Of a DNA stretch of 64,000 bases, positions 1 through 8,425 are shown piece after piece (within the stretch, counting starts at the first letter, position 1; each line of letters starts with the position of its first letter). A program made the translations under genes and the position numbers. Origin of the DNA: an uncultured Bacilli bacterium (lineage in GTDB: Bacteria > Bacillota_I > Bacilli_A > RF39 > UBA660); assembly GCA_910584305.1 (NCBI GenBank), contig CAJTZW010000005.1, forward strand, positions 44,845 through 108,844, read 5' to 3'. The notes beneath the pieces were generated by a model. That model searched no databases. It was given only the letters and a program-made list of their open reading frames with translations, and was not told the DNA's origin.

Positions 1-44
1 AAGACAGTTAAGCTCATCATAATTCCAAGTAATGTTTTCTTCAT
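1..44 (-). CDS. N-terminus of a secreted or lipid-anchored protein (partial)
   Basis: Only the first 14 codons lie inside the window. They read MKKTLLGIMMSLTV, a lysine pair followed by a hydrophobic run, which is the start of a signal peptide. An excellent ribosome site (AAGGAGGAGA on the minus strand, about 51-60) sits at the normal distance upstream of the ATG at 44. The rest of the gene is outside the window, so the mature product cannot be named. Confidence 0.6.
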   Translation of the reverse strand, partial: MKKTLLGIMMSLTV

Positions 45-149
45 AATATCTCTCCTCCTTATTTTATAAGTAGTGATTTTACTATGCTACCTATTATCTA
101 AATCATAGCACAGCTTCTTTTTTATGTCAATTAGAGGCATATAAATTGT

Positions 150-694
150 CAATTCTTGTCATTTTCAAAAATGCGTATAATTCCAATATTCAGTCTTTCA
201 TTGTCATAACATATCTGTCTAAAGCATTATTGCAACATGTAAATAAGCAGCCACCATTCAATTTAAACTGTTTAATTCATTTTCTGTTAAGTAGTTTTTA
301 GCAATCTCAGTTTCTTCTCTTGTGAACATATCTCCTTTTTTAAAGTTTGTACAGCGAAGTAAGTTTGACCTAAAGCAACTACTTCTTTTCTAGGACCTGC
401 ATTTTGCACTATTAAATAACATGCGTACCTTGATAGCTTATAATCTAATATATTTTTAACTCCACCGTTAGGCATTTTTGATGTTTTTCCCACTTGGGAA
501 AAATGTTCAAAAGCCTCATAATTACTATTCTCACATGCTTTTTGAGCATTCCCTATTACATTACAAAATTTATCCCATCTTTTATATTCCAATACATTTT
601 GTAGTTCTCTGGCATACCAATACTCATCACCATATTCATTAATATGTTTAATATCTTCAAATACTGTTTCATTGTGTTCCTTAATTTTGTTCAT
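150..694 (-). pseudogene. DinD N-terminal half fused to RhuM C-terminal remnant
   Basis: The first 117 or so residues (from the ATG at 694) look like the N-terminal domain of DinD-type DNA-damage-inducible proteins, with YWYARELQNVLEYKRW near residue 26 and GPRKEVVALGQTYFAVQT near 100. Exactly after FAVQT the similarity stops and the reading frame closes at 287. In the neighbouring frame the DNA continues as GDMFTREETEIAKNYL and ENELNSLN, then, past stops, DRYVMTMKD. These resemble the C-terminal part of RhuM proteins (compare NYLDEKEIKNLNNLV in the intact RhuM at 60158-61183). The gene is therefore a chimera of two antirepressor-like families that has since picked up frameshifts and stops. 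It follows the truncated KilA-N gene directly. A short functional DinD domain protein cannot be excluded. Confidence 0.7.
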
Positions 695-704
695 TCATTA
701 CCTC

Positions 705-739
705 CTCGTATATGTTTAAATAATTTCTAATTTTTTATT
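705..739. repeat. 35-bp sequence shared with 24991-25025
   Basis: This stretch matches 24991-25025 at 31 of 35 positions, including the uninterrupted core TTTAAATAATTTCTA. In both places the core contains the TAG stop of the gene to its right on the minus strand (KilA-N here, Fic there), and a DinD-related sequence lies to its left. It may mark a recombination junction between the two loci. Confidence 0.6.
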
Positions 740-1253
740 GCATCAGTATGCACCACGTAATTTAATTTTGATAATATTCTATTAGCATGCCATTCTATTT
801 CATATTGATAACTTTCCTTTTTCTTTAAGCGTTCAAATTCTTTAATTAAATATAGTTTAAACTCTGGGCTAATCCAGCTTGCAAACTCAAAGGCAATATC
901 ACTTCTAGCGAATGATCCTCCACCATATTTACCTGATTTAGATATTATACCAATAGAATTTGTTTCCCTAATCCATTTTTGAGAAGACATTGTAAAAGCG
1001 TGTCTTCCAGCCTCGTTTTTAAACTGGTCGAATTCGACTAGTTTAAAATTCTCGTTATTTAATTCTTCCCATACTCCCAAAAAGGAGATTGTTTCTTTAT
1101 TTCTCATCCAATTTTTAACTACATCTGCTGGGCTTTCATCATTTTGTGTTCTTGCTAAATCAGTTAGAGAAATATATTCATAGCCATTTATTCTTAAAAC
1201 TTTTATAGTATTTCCTTTAACTCAACTTCAGTTTGTATTAAATTATTTTTCAT
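727..1253 (-). pseudogene. KilA-N domain protein, frameshifted and C-terminally truncated
   Basis: The KilA-N domain is a DNA-binding module of phage antirepressors and large-virus proteins. The natural start appears to be the ATG at 1253 (MKNNLIQTEVELK). The frame is then lost near 1210-1222, and the adjacent frame continues GNTIKVLRINGYEYISLTDL, running without a stop into the open frame (WMRNKETISFLGVWEELNN; FARSDIAFEFASWISPEF), the KilA-N core. One base change in length restores the whole domain. The protein ends abruptly at HTDAIKN, where longer relatives continue with an additional C-terminal domain; the stop lies inside the 35-bp repeat. The start overlaps the end of the HAD gene by 11 bases. 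An internal ATG at 1107 could still give a 126-residue product, but it would lack part of the domain. Confidence 0.75.
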
Positions 1254-2031
1254 TTTTCATATCCTTTCCATTATGCATCTTTTGTTTAGCGGGATATAAA
1301 GTATTTACAAAGTCTATAAACTCTTTATATTCCATAATTTTGTAATCTGCTAGTTGATTAATTTTATCTCTATCTAAGTCAGCATATTTATCGTAAATAT
1401 TTACACATTCTATTCCTGCCTTATGACTTGCTAATACTCCTGTATAAGAATCTTCAAATATTAAACACTCTTTTGGTATTGCATTATAATATTGCATAAT
1501 TTTATTATAAATCTCAGGATCAGGCTTTTTGTTTTTTACATCCTCTTTTCTGATAATTAAATCAAAAACCTCTAAAATGTTCATTTGTTCTAACATTCTT
1601 TTATTTTTTTTAGAATAAATATCTAATTGAACTTGCGTTGTCATAGTTGCTAATATTAAAGTAAATCCTAGTTCTTTTAATCTTAGTACCAATTTTACAA
1701 CATCAGGTTTAAAATCCATTTCTTTTTCTAAAACCTCACCTGATTTGGCCCGTCTTATCTTTAACAATTCTTCTGCACTCTGCATACTAAAATTATATTT
1801 TTCAATTAAATATTTACTATATGCCAGATATATGTCACTATCTTGATTACTATGAAGAAAAGTATCTCTTTCGCTTTGTATATCATCTAAATTCATAGAT
1901 ATACCGCCGTATTCTTCAATCAATTTTTGATCTGTTCTATTCCAAACACCAATGGAATTAATCAATGTACCATCCATATCAAATATTATATATTTTTTAT
2001 TTCCTAATTTAAGTTGATTAAGTTCTTTCAT
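1243..2031 (-). CDS. HAD-superfamily phosphatase, beta-phosphoglucomutase-like
   Basis: This is a cytosolic phosphatase or phosphomutase of the haloacid dehalogenase superfamily, 262 residues. Motif I is FDMDGTLINS (nucleophile Asp18, acid Asp20), followed by a helical cap domain (about 30-105). Motif II is the ATMTTQ strand (about 129), motif III the lysine of KNKKPDPEIY and motif IV the acidic EDSYTGVLAS loop. KPDPEIY and EDSxxG are typical of the Gph/PgmB/YcjU group acting on small sugar or nucleotide phosphates; the exact substrate cannot be read. The last codons overlap the KilA-N gene. No partner gene indicates a pathway. Confidence 0.8.
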   Translation of the reverse strand: MKELNQLKLGNKKYIIFDMDGTLINSIGVWNRTDQKLIEEYGGISMNLDDIQSERDTFLHSNQDSDIYLAYSKYLIEKYNFSMQSAEELLKIRRAKSGEVLEKEMDFKPDVVKLVLRLKELGFTLILATMTTQVQLDIYSKKNKRMLEQMNILEVFDLIIRKEDVKNKKPDPEIYNKIMQYYNAIPKECLIFEDSYTGVLASHKAGIECVNIYDKYADLDRDKINQLADYKIMEYKEFIDFVNTLYPAKQKMHNGKDMKNEK

Positions 2032-2130
2032 TTATCAATCACTCCCTTCATTAAATAATCATTCAATAATTTTACTAAACTGGTATTAGGAAACATACAG
2101 TCCTCCATCAACCTTGCTTATATTTTTTAC

Positions 2131-3378
2131 TTATTTTATAAAAGCTTGTGGGGCTTCTTTCAGACATAGCAATGACACACATTCAACATGGTGGGTATAT
2201 GGGAACATATCTACTGGAGTGATTTCCTCTATGTTATATATACCACTTAATTCATTTAAATCCCTTGCAAGTGTTACTGGATCGCATGAAACGTATACAA
2301 TCCTATCTGCATTTGCGTTTTTTAGGTAATTTATCGTATTCTTATCTAATCCTGCTCTTGGTGGATCTACAACTATCTTACTATATATATCTTTCAAACC
2401 AAGTACAGCCTTACTACTATCTTTGCAGAGAAAAGATATATTTTTTATATGATTTAATCTTGCATTTTCTTTCGCATTCTGAATAGCCGACTCATTAATT
2501 TCTATACCTGTTACACTTTGGCAATACTTGCTTAAGAATATCCCAATTGTACCTGTTCCACAATACAAATCTAAAATATTGTCTTCTTTTTGAGGTGTAA
2601 TATATTCTAAAATCTTTTTATATAGCAAAATTGCGGTTTCTGTATTAATTTGAAAGAATGAGTCTTCTGATATTCTAAATACAAAGTCATCCATTTTCTC
2701 TAAAATAAAATCAGTCCCATAGATAGTTTTATATTTCTTATTTTGGTACAAAATAATAGAGGTGGTTTTATCTTTTAAATTTTGGATAATATTCTGTTCA
2801 TCTGTTTTCCCATTTATTTTGAGAATTACCATACTATCCTTTGTATATTTACTTTTTCGGATGACAATTTCATCGATAGAATTTAACTCAATACTACTTT
2901 GAATACAATGTAAAATCCTATTTATCTCTGCATCTGCAATATTACATTTTTCAATTTCAATAATATCATTACTATGTTTTTTATAATAACCTATTTTTTT
3001 ATTTGTATGGAATGTTACCTTATTTCGGTAGTTCCAGCAATCTTTTGAATATAGAATGTCATTTATTTTTATAGATTTTCCGACAAATTTATTCATTACT
3101 TCTTTGACCTTATTTTCTTTAAATTTTAAAGTACTTTCATATTTCATATGCAACAAATTGCAACCACCACACTGAAAATAGTACACACAATTTGGTGTAC
3201 ATCTATCCCTACTTAGATTTTCTATCTTTGTAGATTCTGCTTCTATGAATTTTTTCTTTTCACTTGTGATTTTTATTTCTACTTGTTCTTTTGGAAGGGC
3301 ATTTGCTACAAACATAATTTTTCCATTTCGAACAATTCCTCTTCCTTTATGATCTAATTTTTCAATTTGATACATCAT
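2131..3378 (-). CDS. rlmD: 23S rRNA (uracil-5-)-methyltransferase, RlmD/RlmCD type
   Basis: A TrmA/RlmD-family SAM-dependent enzyme that methylates carbon 5 of a uracil in 23S rRNA. Residues 1-55 form a TRAM RNA-binding domain (DHKGRGIVRNGK). Cys60-64 and CGGC at 70-73, with a further Cys near 150, look like the [4Fe-4S] ligands. The SAM loop is DLYCGTGTIGIFL (about 268), VVDPPRAGLD is the substrate-binding motif, and the nucleophile is Cys365 in SCDPVTLARDL. FPYTHHVECVSLL supplies the catalytic Glu near the C-terminus. At 415 residues it is slightly shorter than Escherichia coli RlmD. Gram-positive homologues are sometimes dual RlmCD enzymes, so U747 versus U1939 specificity is open. ATG at 3378 is preceded by GGTGATAGT. 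Confidence 0.9.
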   Translation of the reverse strand: MMYQIEKLDHKGRGIVRNGKIMFVANALPKEQVEIKITSEKKKFIEAESTKIENLSRDRCTPNCVYYFQCGGCNLLHMKYESTLKFKENKVKEVMNKFVGKSIKINDILYSKDCWNYRNKVTFHTNKKIGYYKKHSNDIIEIEKCNIADAEINRILHCIQSSIELNSIDEIVIRKSKYTKDSMVILKINGKTDEQNIIQNLKDKTTSIILYQNKKYKTIYGTDFILEKMDDFVFRISEDSFFQINTETAILLYKKILEYITPQKEDNILDLYCGTGTIGIFLSKYCQSVTGIEINESAIQNAKENARLNHIKNISFLCKDSSKAVLGLKDIYSKIVVDPPRAGLDKNTINYLKNANADRIVYVSCDPVTLARDLNELSGIYNIEEITPVDMFPYTHHVECVSLLCLKEAPQAFIK

Positions 3379-3393
3379 ACTATCACCAAATTC

Positions 3394-3422
3394 ATTATAC
3401 TAAATTTTTTAAATAATGGAAA
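3394..3422 (-). promoter_or_regulatory. Sigma-A-like promoter for rlmD
   Basis: On the minus strand TTTCCA (-35) and TATAAT (-10) are separated by 17 bases. The -10 ends about 16 bases before the rlmD start, so the leader would be very short. Confidence 0.5.
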
Positions 3423-3477
3423 TGAATTCATAGTTTCCAAATTTTTGATAATACTAATATTGAATTGAGGGATATAT

Positions 3478-4944
3478 ATGAAGTTGGATAAAAATATTAC
3501 CAATATCTTACAAAAAATTGTGAATGATTACGGAAATAGTAGCGAGATTGTGAAACGTACAATAGAAATTGGTAGAGATAAAATTTCTTATATCTATTTA
3601 GAAAGTGTTAGTAGCGATGATAAAATTAGCAATTTCTTTATGAAAGATATTAGTGATTATGTAAAGAATAAAAAGAAGTCACTATTTGAAAATTTATTTG
3701 ATTCACTCGAGAATTCAATTCCAAATAGTCATCTACAAATCGTAAAAACCTATGAGGATATATATTATTTTCTATCTTCTGGATATACAGCTATTTTTGT
3801 AAATAATGAAGATAGAGGAATTGTCATTGAAACAAAATCTAGTTTGGATAGAGGGGTTACAGAAGCAAGTAGTGAAGCAGTGGTTCGTGGGCCTAAGGAT
3901 AGTTTTACTGAGAATAATGCTACCAATTTAGGTCTAATTCGAAAAAGAATTAAGGATCCAAATTTATGGTTTGATGAAACAGTTGTAGGTAGAAGGTCTA
4001 AAACTAAAGTTACGATTGCCTACATTCAGGATGTTGCTGACATAGATAGAGTTACTGTGCTTAAACAAAAATTAGAGGCAATTGATGTAGATGGCATCCT
4101 TGATAGTGGTTATATACGGGAATTTATTTTAAAGGAGAACAAATCTTCTTTCCCACAATTTAAGAGTACTGAAAGGCCTGATCTTGCATGTACTGCATTA
4201 TTAGATGGAAAGCTTATTATTTTGGTTGAAAACTGCCCATTTGTTTTAATCACACCTGGACTACTTATTGATTATTTGCATTCTCCAGAGGACAATTACC
4301 AAAAACCAATCAATACAAATTTTACACGATTATTACGTTTCTTTGCATTTATTATCACAATTGTTACCCCTGGTTTCTACATATCTGTTACTACATTTAA
4401 CCAACAAATGGTTCCTAATGAGCTTTTAATCTCACTTGCTCTGCAAAGAGAGGGGGTCCCCTTCCCTACAGCCTTTGAAATCATGATGTTAATTATTACT
4501 TTTGAAATTTTAAGGGAAAGTGATATTCGTATTCCGAATGCCATGGGAGCTGCTATTAGTATTGTTGGAGCGCTTGTTTTAGGGGATGCGGCTGTTAGTG
4601 CTGGAATTATTTCGCCAATCGTTGTCATCATTGTGGCCATTACGGCAATTTCTGGCCTTTTATATACAGATATTGATTTTGTAAATGCAGCTAGATTTTG
4701 GCGGATCCTATTCATTCTTGCTTCTGTGATTGCAGGCCTTGTTGGATTTGTTATTATGGGGATTATCTTTATTACGAAATTGTGCAGTCTAGAAACTGGA
4801 AATGTCCCTTATCTAACACCAATCGCACCATTCTATGCAAAAGATCAAATGAACTTCTTATTCCGCAAGTCTAGAGATAAGATGGTATATCGCCCTAAAT
4901 TTTTATCACCTAAAAACCAAAGAAGACTAGGAGGAAACAAATGA
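3478..4944 (+). CDS. gerAA: Spore germination protein, GerA (GerAA/SpoVAF) family
   Basis: Subunit A of a germinant receptor in the inner spore membrane. The first 270 residues are a soluble N-terminal domain (RGPKDSFTENNATNLGLIRKR is close to the family signature around residue 139). The C-terminal half has about five membrane segments, including FFAFIITIVTPGFYISV and the GerA-typical REGVPFPTAFEIMMLI. Length 488 matches the family. It is the first gene of an A-C-B receptor operon: its stop overlaps the next start as ATGA. GAGGG precedes the ATG at 3478. Expression in the forespore under sigma-G is expected for the family, but no convincing sigma-G promoter was found upstream. Confidence 0.93.
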   Translation: MKLDKNITNILQKIVNDYGNSSEIVKRTIEIGRDKISYIYLESVSSDDKISNFFMKDISDYVKNKKKSLFENLFDSLENSIPNSHLQIVKTYEDIYYFLSSGYTAIFVNNEDRGIVIETKSSLDRGVTEASSEAVVRGPKDSFTENNATNLGLIRKRIKDPNLWFDETVVGRRSKTKVTIAYIQDVADIDRVTVLKQKLEAIDVDGILDSGYIREFILKENKSSFPQFKSTERPDLACTALLDGKLIILVENCPFVLITPGLLIDYLHSPEDNYQKPINTNFTRLLRFFAFIITIVTPGFYISVTTFNQQMVPNELLISLALQREGVPFPTAFEIMMLIITFEILRESDIRIPNAMGAAISIVGALVLGDAAVSAGIISPIVVIIVAITAISGLLYTDIDFVNAARFWRILFILASVIAGLVGFVIMGIIFITKLCSLETGNVPYLTPIAPFYAKDQMNFLFRKSRDKMVYRPKFLSPKNQRRLGGNK

Positions 4945-6107
4945 AATATAAATGGATATTGCTAATTCCTTTTTTATTTATCATAACTGGTTGTTGGAAT
5001 TATAGGGAATTAAATCAACTTGCAATCACAACTGCCATGGCAATTGATTTAACAGACGATGGAGAGGAATATCGTGTCAGCATTTTAATCGCGAATGGTA
5101 AAAATAATCAAACAAATAATCGTGAAGGACAGAGTCAAACTGTTGTATATTCTGGGCAGGGTAAAACCATTTCTCGTGCTTTTAAAGAGATTAACTTACA
5201 GATTCCAAAAATTCCTTATATTGGGCATTTGGGAGTAGTTGTAATATCGGAAGATGTTGCGAATAAAGGAATGAGAGGAATTCTCGATTACTTATTAAGA
5301 AATCCTGAATCGGTAAAACGTTTTTATCTTATTTTAGCGAAAGACGATTCCGCAGAAGATGTCATCAAGGTTCTTTCCCCACTCGAAACGTTCCCTGGGC
5401 AAAATATTACAACAAATATTGCCATTTCTAACGAGCAGGAGGCCATTTCAACTGCGATTACATATAGTAAGTTTGTAGAAAATCTACTCAAGGACGGAAA
5501 AGACCCTAGTTTACCAACAATTACCATCAGTGGGAAGCCTGATAAAGGGAGTAGTGACAAGAATCTAGAGACTGCAGATATTAAAACAAATACAGTACTG
5601 GGACCCATTGCCCTATTTAAGGGAGACAAATTAGTACATTTTGCTACAAAGGATGAAAGTCGGGGAATGAACATTATAACTAAGCAAATTGATGAAATGA
5701 TTGTAGATTATACATGTGATGAGGGAAATATTGTAGTCAACTTAACCAATATGTCCTCTGATATCAATGTGGATCTTAAAAACGACAAAATTAAGTCCTC
5801 TATTTCCGTTAAGGCAGAGGGTGCTATTCAAGAGATTACATGTGATAAAAATATTCAAGAGAATGATGTTATTTTAGAGATTGAAAATAGGGTTGAACAA
5901 GAGGTCCGAAAAAAAATGGAAAAAGCTGTAAAAACAACCCAAGAATATCAATCTGATATTTTTGGAATTGGAAATTTAATTTATAAAAAATATCCTACTT
6001 ATTTTCGAAAAATTAAAGATTGGCATGACATATACCCATCTGTTTCCTTTGATTATCATGTGGATATACAATTAAGTACAAAAGGCTCTGTAGAGAAAAC
6101 TATATAG
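4941..6107 (+). CDS. gerAC: Germinant receptor lipoprotein, Ger(x)C family
   Basis: Subunit C of the receptor, a lipoprotein on the outer face of the inner spore membrane. Residues 1-19 are a lipoprotein signal ending in ITGC, with Cys18 as the lipidated residue, immediately followed by WNYRELN, the hallmark start of mature GerC proteins. The 388-residue length is normal. Conserved family features such as GKTISRAFKEIN and an ends-in-amphipathic C-terminal domain are present. ATG overlaps gerAA by four bases and the ribosome site GGAGG lies in the end of gerAA, so translation is coupled. Confidence 0.93.
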   Translation: MKYKWILLIPFLFIITGCWNYRELNQLAITTAMAIDLTDDGEEYRVSILIANGKNNQTNNREGQSQTVVYSGQGKTISRAFKEINLQIPKIPYIGHLGVVVISEDVANKGMRGILDYLLRNPESVKRFYLILAKDDSAEDVIKVLSPLETFPGQNITTNIAISNEQEAISTAITYSKFVENLLKDGKDPSLPTITISGKPDKGSSDKNLETADIKTNTVLGPIALFKGDKLVHFATKDESRGMNIITKQIDEMIVDYTCDEGNIVVNLTNMSSDINVDLKNDKIKSSISVKAEGAIQEITCDKNIQENDVILEIENRVEQEVRKKMEKAVKTTQEYQSDIFGIGNLIYKKYPTYFRKIKDWHDIYPSVSFDYHVDIQLSTKGSVEKTI

Positions 6108-6118
6108 GAGGAATTATT

Positions 6119-7225
6119 ATGAGAGACAAATTAATTGGAAAATTGCGTTGTTTTCAAGCTTCTTTGCTAGTCTTCTTTATCATACATGGAGGAATTTTTG
6201 GAACAGGGCTTAATCTACTTATTAAAATTGCAGAGGAAGATGCTTGGATTGCGACATTTATTGCAATCATCCTAGGTTTTATTCCATTCTATATATTTAT
6301 ATCGTTCTCAACAATGTATCCAGAGAAAAATATTTTTGAAATCATTGAAACCACATTTGGAAAGAGATTTGGTAAAGTGATCATATCTATTATCACTTTA
6401 TTTGCTATTTCTTTTGTTTTACTTTATTTTTGGAACCTTACAAATTTAATCAGTTCTCAATATCTGTACAAAACTCCTCAACTATTCGTTTATATCATCT
6501 TTGCAATTCCTATAGTCTATATACTATCAAAGGGGATTCGTATTTTTCTTAGAAGTAGTATTATTATATTTTTTATTACTGTACTATTATATTTTGTTAT
6601 ATTAATTAGTTTGGCTCCACAGGCACATTTGGTGAACCTATACCCAATTTTAAAAAATGGAATTCCCCCTGTTTTTCAAGCTGCTTTTGGACTCATTGCA
6701 TATTGTATTTCACCACTCTTCTTTTTAGGTGCTATACCTATACACTATTATGAGGATAAAGAAAATTATAAAAAGTATATGATTATCTCCTATATTATCA
6801 CTAGCATTTCTGTTTTCATTATCCCTTTCTTAATTGTTAGTATTTTTGGAATTGAACTTGCCTCTTTATACCAATATCCAGAGTTCCAAATACTACGTCG
6901 TGTATCCATTGGTGGATTCATTGAGAGAGTTGAAAGTAGCTTGTCCGTTCACTGGATTTTTGAATTACTTATACTTATTACTATGGGTATGTATTTTATC
7001 AAGCAAGGATTTTACCATATTTTTCATATCAAGAAAAATTGGTTAAAACTTAGTATGAATGGCCTATTTTTAATCGTTTCTATCATCTGTAGCCTAAACT
7101 TTTTTAGAAACAATACTATTGTAAATCAATTCTCTGTTAAAATATATCCTTTTATATGTTATGTATTTTTAATCTTATCCGCATTACTCTATGGGATTAG
7201 TTATATTAAAAAGAAACGGCATTAA
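6119..7225 (+). CDS. gerAB: Germinant receptor permease subunit, GerAB family
   Basis: Subunit B, a ten-helix membrane protein of the amino acid permease superfamily that binds the small-molecule germinant. The 368 residues are almost entirely hydrophobic helices, with the family-typical N-terminal HGGIFGTGLN loop and an EDAWIA turn near residue 40. The ATG has GGAGGAATT upstream and begins 11 bases after gerAC. Gene order A-C-B is the usual variant in this phylum outside Bacillus gerA itself. The germinant cannot be predicted. Confidence 0.92.
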   Translation: MRDKLIGKLRCFQASLLVFFIIHGGIFGTGLNLLIKIAEEDAWIATFIAIILGFIPFYIFISFSTMYPEKNIFEIIETTFGKRFGKVIISIITLFAISFVLLYFWNLTNLISSQYLYKTPQLFVYIIFAIPIVYILSKGIRIFLRSSIIIFFITVLLYFVILISLAPQAHLVNLYPILKNGIPPVFQAAFGLIAYCISPLFFLGAIPIHYYEDKENYKKYMIISYIITSISVFIIPFLIVSIFGIELASLYQYPEFQILRRVSIGGFIERVESSLSVHWIFELLILITMGMYFIKQGFYHIFHIKKNWLKLSMNGLFLIVSIICSLNFFRNNTIVNQFSVKIYPFICYVFLILSALLYGISYIKKKRH

Positions 7226-7234
7226 CCGTTTTTT
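7214..7234 (+). terminator. Terminator of the ger operon
   Basis: AAACGG-CATTAA-CCGTTT followed by further T residues. The hairpin loop contains the TAA stop of gerAB, so the gene ends inside its own terminator. Confidence 0.75.
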
Positions 7235-8035
7235 CTATTTTATTAACATATATACAAGTACAACAATTCCCACCGTAATCGATAATAAAGCCAGTCCCAA
7301 TGTTACCTTTTTTAACCAGTTTGTTTTTGATGTTTTGCTTGTAATTTTATTTACTTCTTCAAAATCTTCCTCTCCGAAATTCAAACTAGAGGTAAAGAAT
7401 GATTTATCTAACTCTACTTTCTTTGCCTTTTCTTGTTTCTTTAATTCTTCCTCTTTTGCTTGTTCTAATAATTGTTGAATCGCACCTTTATTACTAATCA
7501 TCGTAGTATTATTTGATTTCAAATCATCTAACAAATCTAAGCTCAAATCATTATCGTTTAACTTATTTAGCATACTTGTATTTGTCATAGTTTGATCTAG
7601 CTCTGACTCTGGCTTCTGTTCTCTATCAGCATTTACCTTTAATGATTTTAAAATATTATAATTTGTATCACCTAGACTCCTATATTGATTTTTAGGTTCT
7701 GTTTTTTCCTGTTTTGCTTTCTTTAAAATATCGCTAATATCATACACTCTATTCTCATCTTCAAAATTATTTGATGTTTCAATATGTTGGACTTTAGGTT
7801 CCTCCTTATGAATGATTGATCTTAAATCCTTTTGCCTTTGATAATCTTCTCTATTCTTTAGCATTTTCTTTATTTTTGTAATATCAATTTCATTTGCTTT
7901 GTCAATAGTAGCAATTCCTTCTATATTGCTATACTCACTCGTATCATAAATTTTGCGGTACAATTCTTGATTGGCCTGCGTCCTACGCTTTGTGTTAGAT
8001 TCTGGTTTATAATATCGTTCCATTCTGCTTGCCAT
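7235..8035 (-). CDS. Tail-anchored membrane protein of unknown function
   Basis: I do not recognise this protein. It is 266 residues from the ATG at 8035 (GAGGTGAAAGAT just upstream); a GTG nine bases earlier is part of the ribosome site. About 240 residues are charged, low-complexity and probably disordered or coiled (several Lys/Glu-rich runs). They are followed by one C-terminal membrane helix, GLALLSITVGIVVLVYMLI, so the bulk should face the cytoplasm. It converges on the ger operon and diverges from the ferredoxin gene. The form recalls scaffold or division accessory proteins, but nothing in the sequence proves that. Confidence 0.6.
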   Translation of the reverse strand: MASRMERYYKPESNTKRRTQANQELYRKIYDTSEYSNIEGIATIDKANEIDITKIKKMLKNREDYQRQKDLRSIIHKEEPKVQHIETSNNFEDENRVYDISDILKKAKQEKTEPKNQYRSLGDTNYNILKSLKVNADREQKPESELDQTMTNTSMLNKLNDNDLSLDLLDDLKSNNTTMISNKGAIQQLLEQAKEEELKKQEKAKKVELDKSFFTSSLNFGEEDFEEVNKITSKTSKTNWLKKVTLGLALLSITVGIVVLVYMLIK

Positions 8036-8093
8036 ATCTTTCACCTCATTATAGTAATGATATCATATTTGTACTGTTTTTTAAACTATTTAC

Positions 8094-8122
8094 TTGCATT
8101 TCATCATAATTTTTTCTATAAT
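8094..8122 (+). promoter_or_regulatory. Promoter of the ferredoxin gene
   Basis: TTGCAT (-35), 17-base spacer, TATAAT (-10). The predicted RNA start lies only a few bases before the ribosome site CGGAGG, giving a leader of about 10 bases. Confidence 0.6.
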
Positions 8123-8138
8123 GTCTACGGAGGTATAT

Positions 8139-8360
8139 ATGAAAGTTAAAGTAAATCAAGAAGCTTGCATCGGGTGTGGTGCTTGTCAAGCAATCGCTCC
8201 TTCTGTTTTTGAATTCAACGACGAAGGTTTTGCAGAAACAAAAGAGGAAAATAATGTAGTAGATACCATGGACGAAGAGTTAAAAGAAGATGTTATGGAT
8301 GCTTTAGAGGGATGTCCTACTGGTGCGATTGTTGAAGTTGAAGAAGAAGCTGCTGCTTAA
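8139..8360 (+). CDS. fer: Ferredoxin, single [4Fe-4S] cluster
   Basis: A 73-residue acidic electron carrier. Cys10, Cys13 and Cys16 (ACIGCGACQ) and a distal Cys in GCPTGAI bind one [4Fe-4S] cluster; the second cluster of bacterial 2[4Fe-4S] ferredoxins is absent, as in Bacillus Fer. The ATG at 8139 is chosen because CGGAGG lies five bases upstream; an in-frame upstream start at 8094 would overlap the promoter. The Glu/Ala-rich tail is typical. In an anaerobe with Pfl it would serve general low-potential electron transfer. Confidence 0.92.
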   Translation: MKVKVNQEACIGCGACQAIAPSVFEFNDEGFAETKEENNVVDTMDEELKEDVMDALEGCPTGAIVEVEEEAAA

Positions 8361-8374
8361 TTTATTCGTTTATT

Positions 8375-8406
8375 AAAAAAATTCATTTAAATTAATGAAT
8401 TTTTTT
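8375..8406. terminator. Bidirectional terminator
   Basis: A perfect 13-bp stem of seven A then TTCATT, pairing with AATGAA and seven T, with a six-base loop. It gives a U-tract on both strands and serves the ferredoxin gene and the converging pseudouridine synthase gene. Confidence 0.85.
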
Positions 8407-8425
8407 GTTATACCGACAATTACTA

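Noticed and set aside
3423..3456. Possible sigma-G promoter of the ger operon (TGAATT and AATACTA)
   Set aside because: Spacing of 21 bases is too long for sigma-G; kept only as a remark.
8094..8138. Longer N-terminus of the ferredoxin
   Set aside because: It would start at the -35 region; the ATG at 8139 has an ideal ribosome site.
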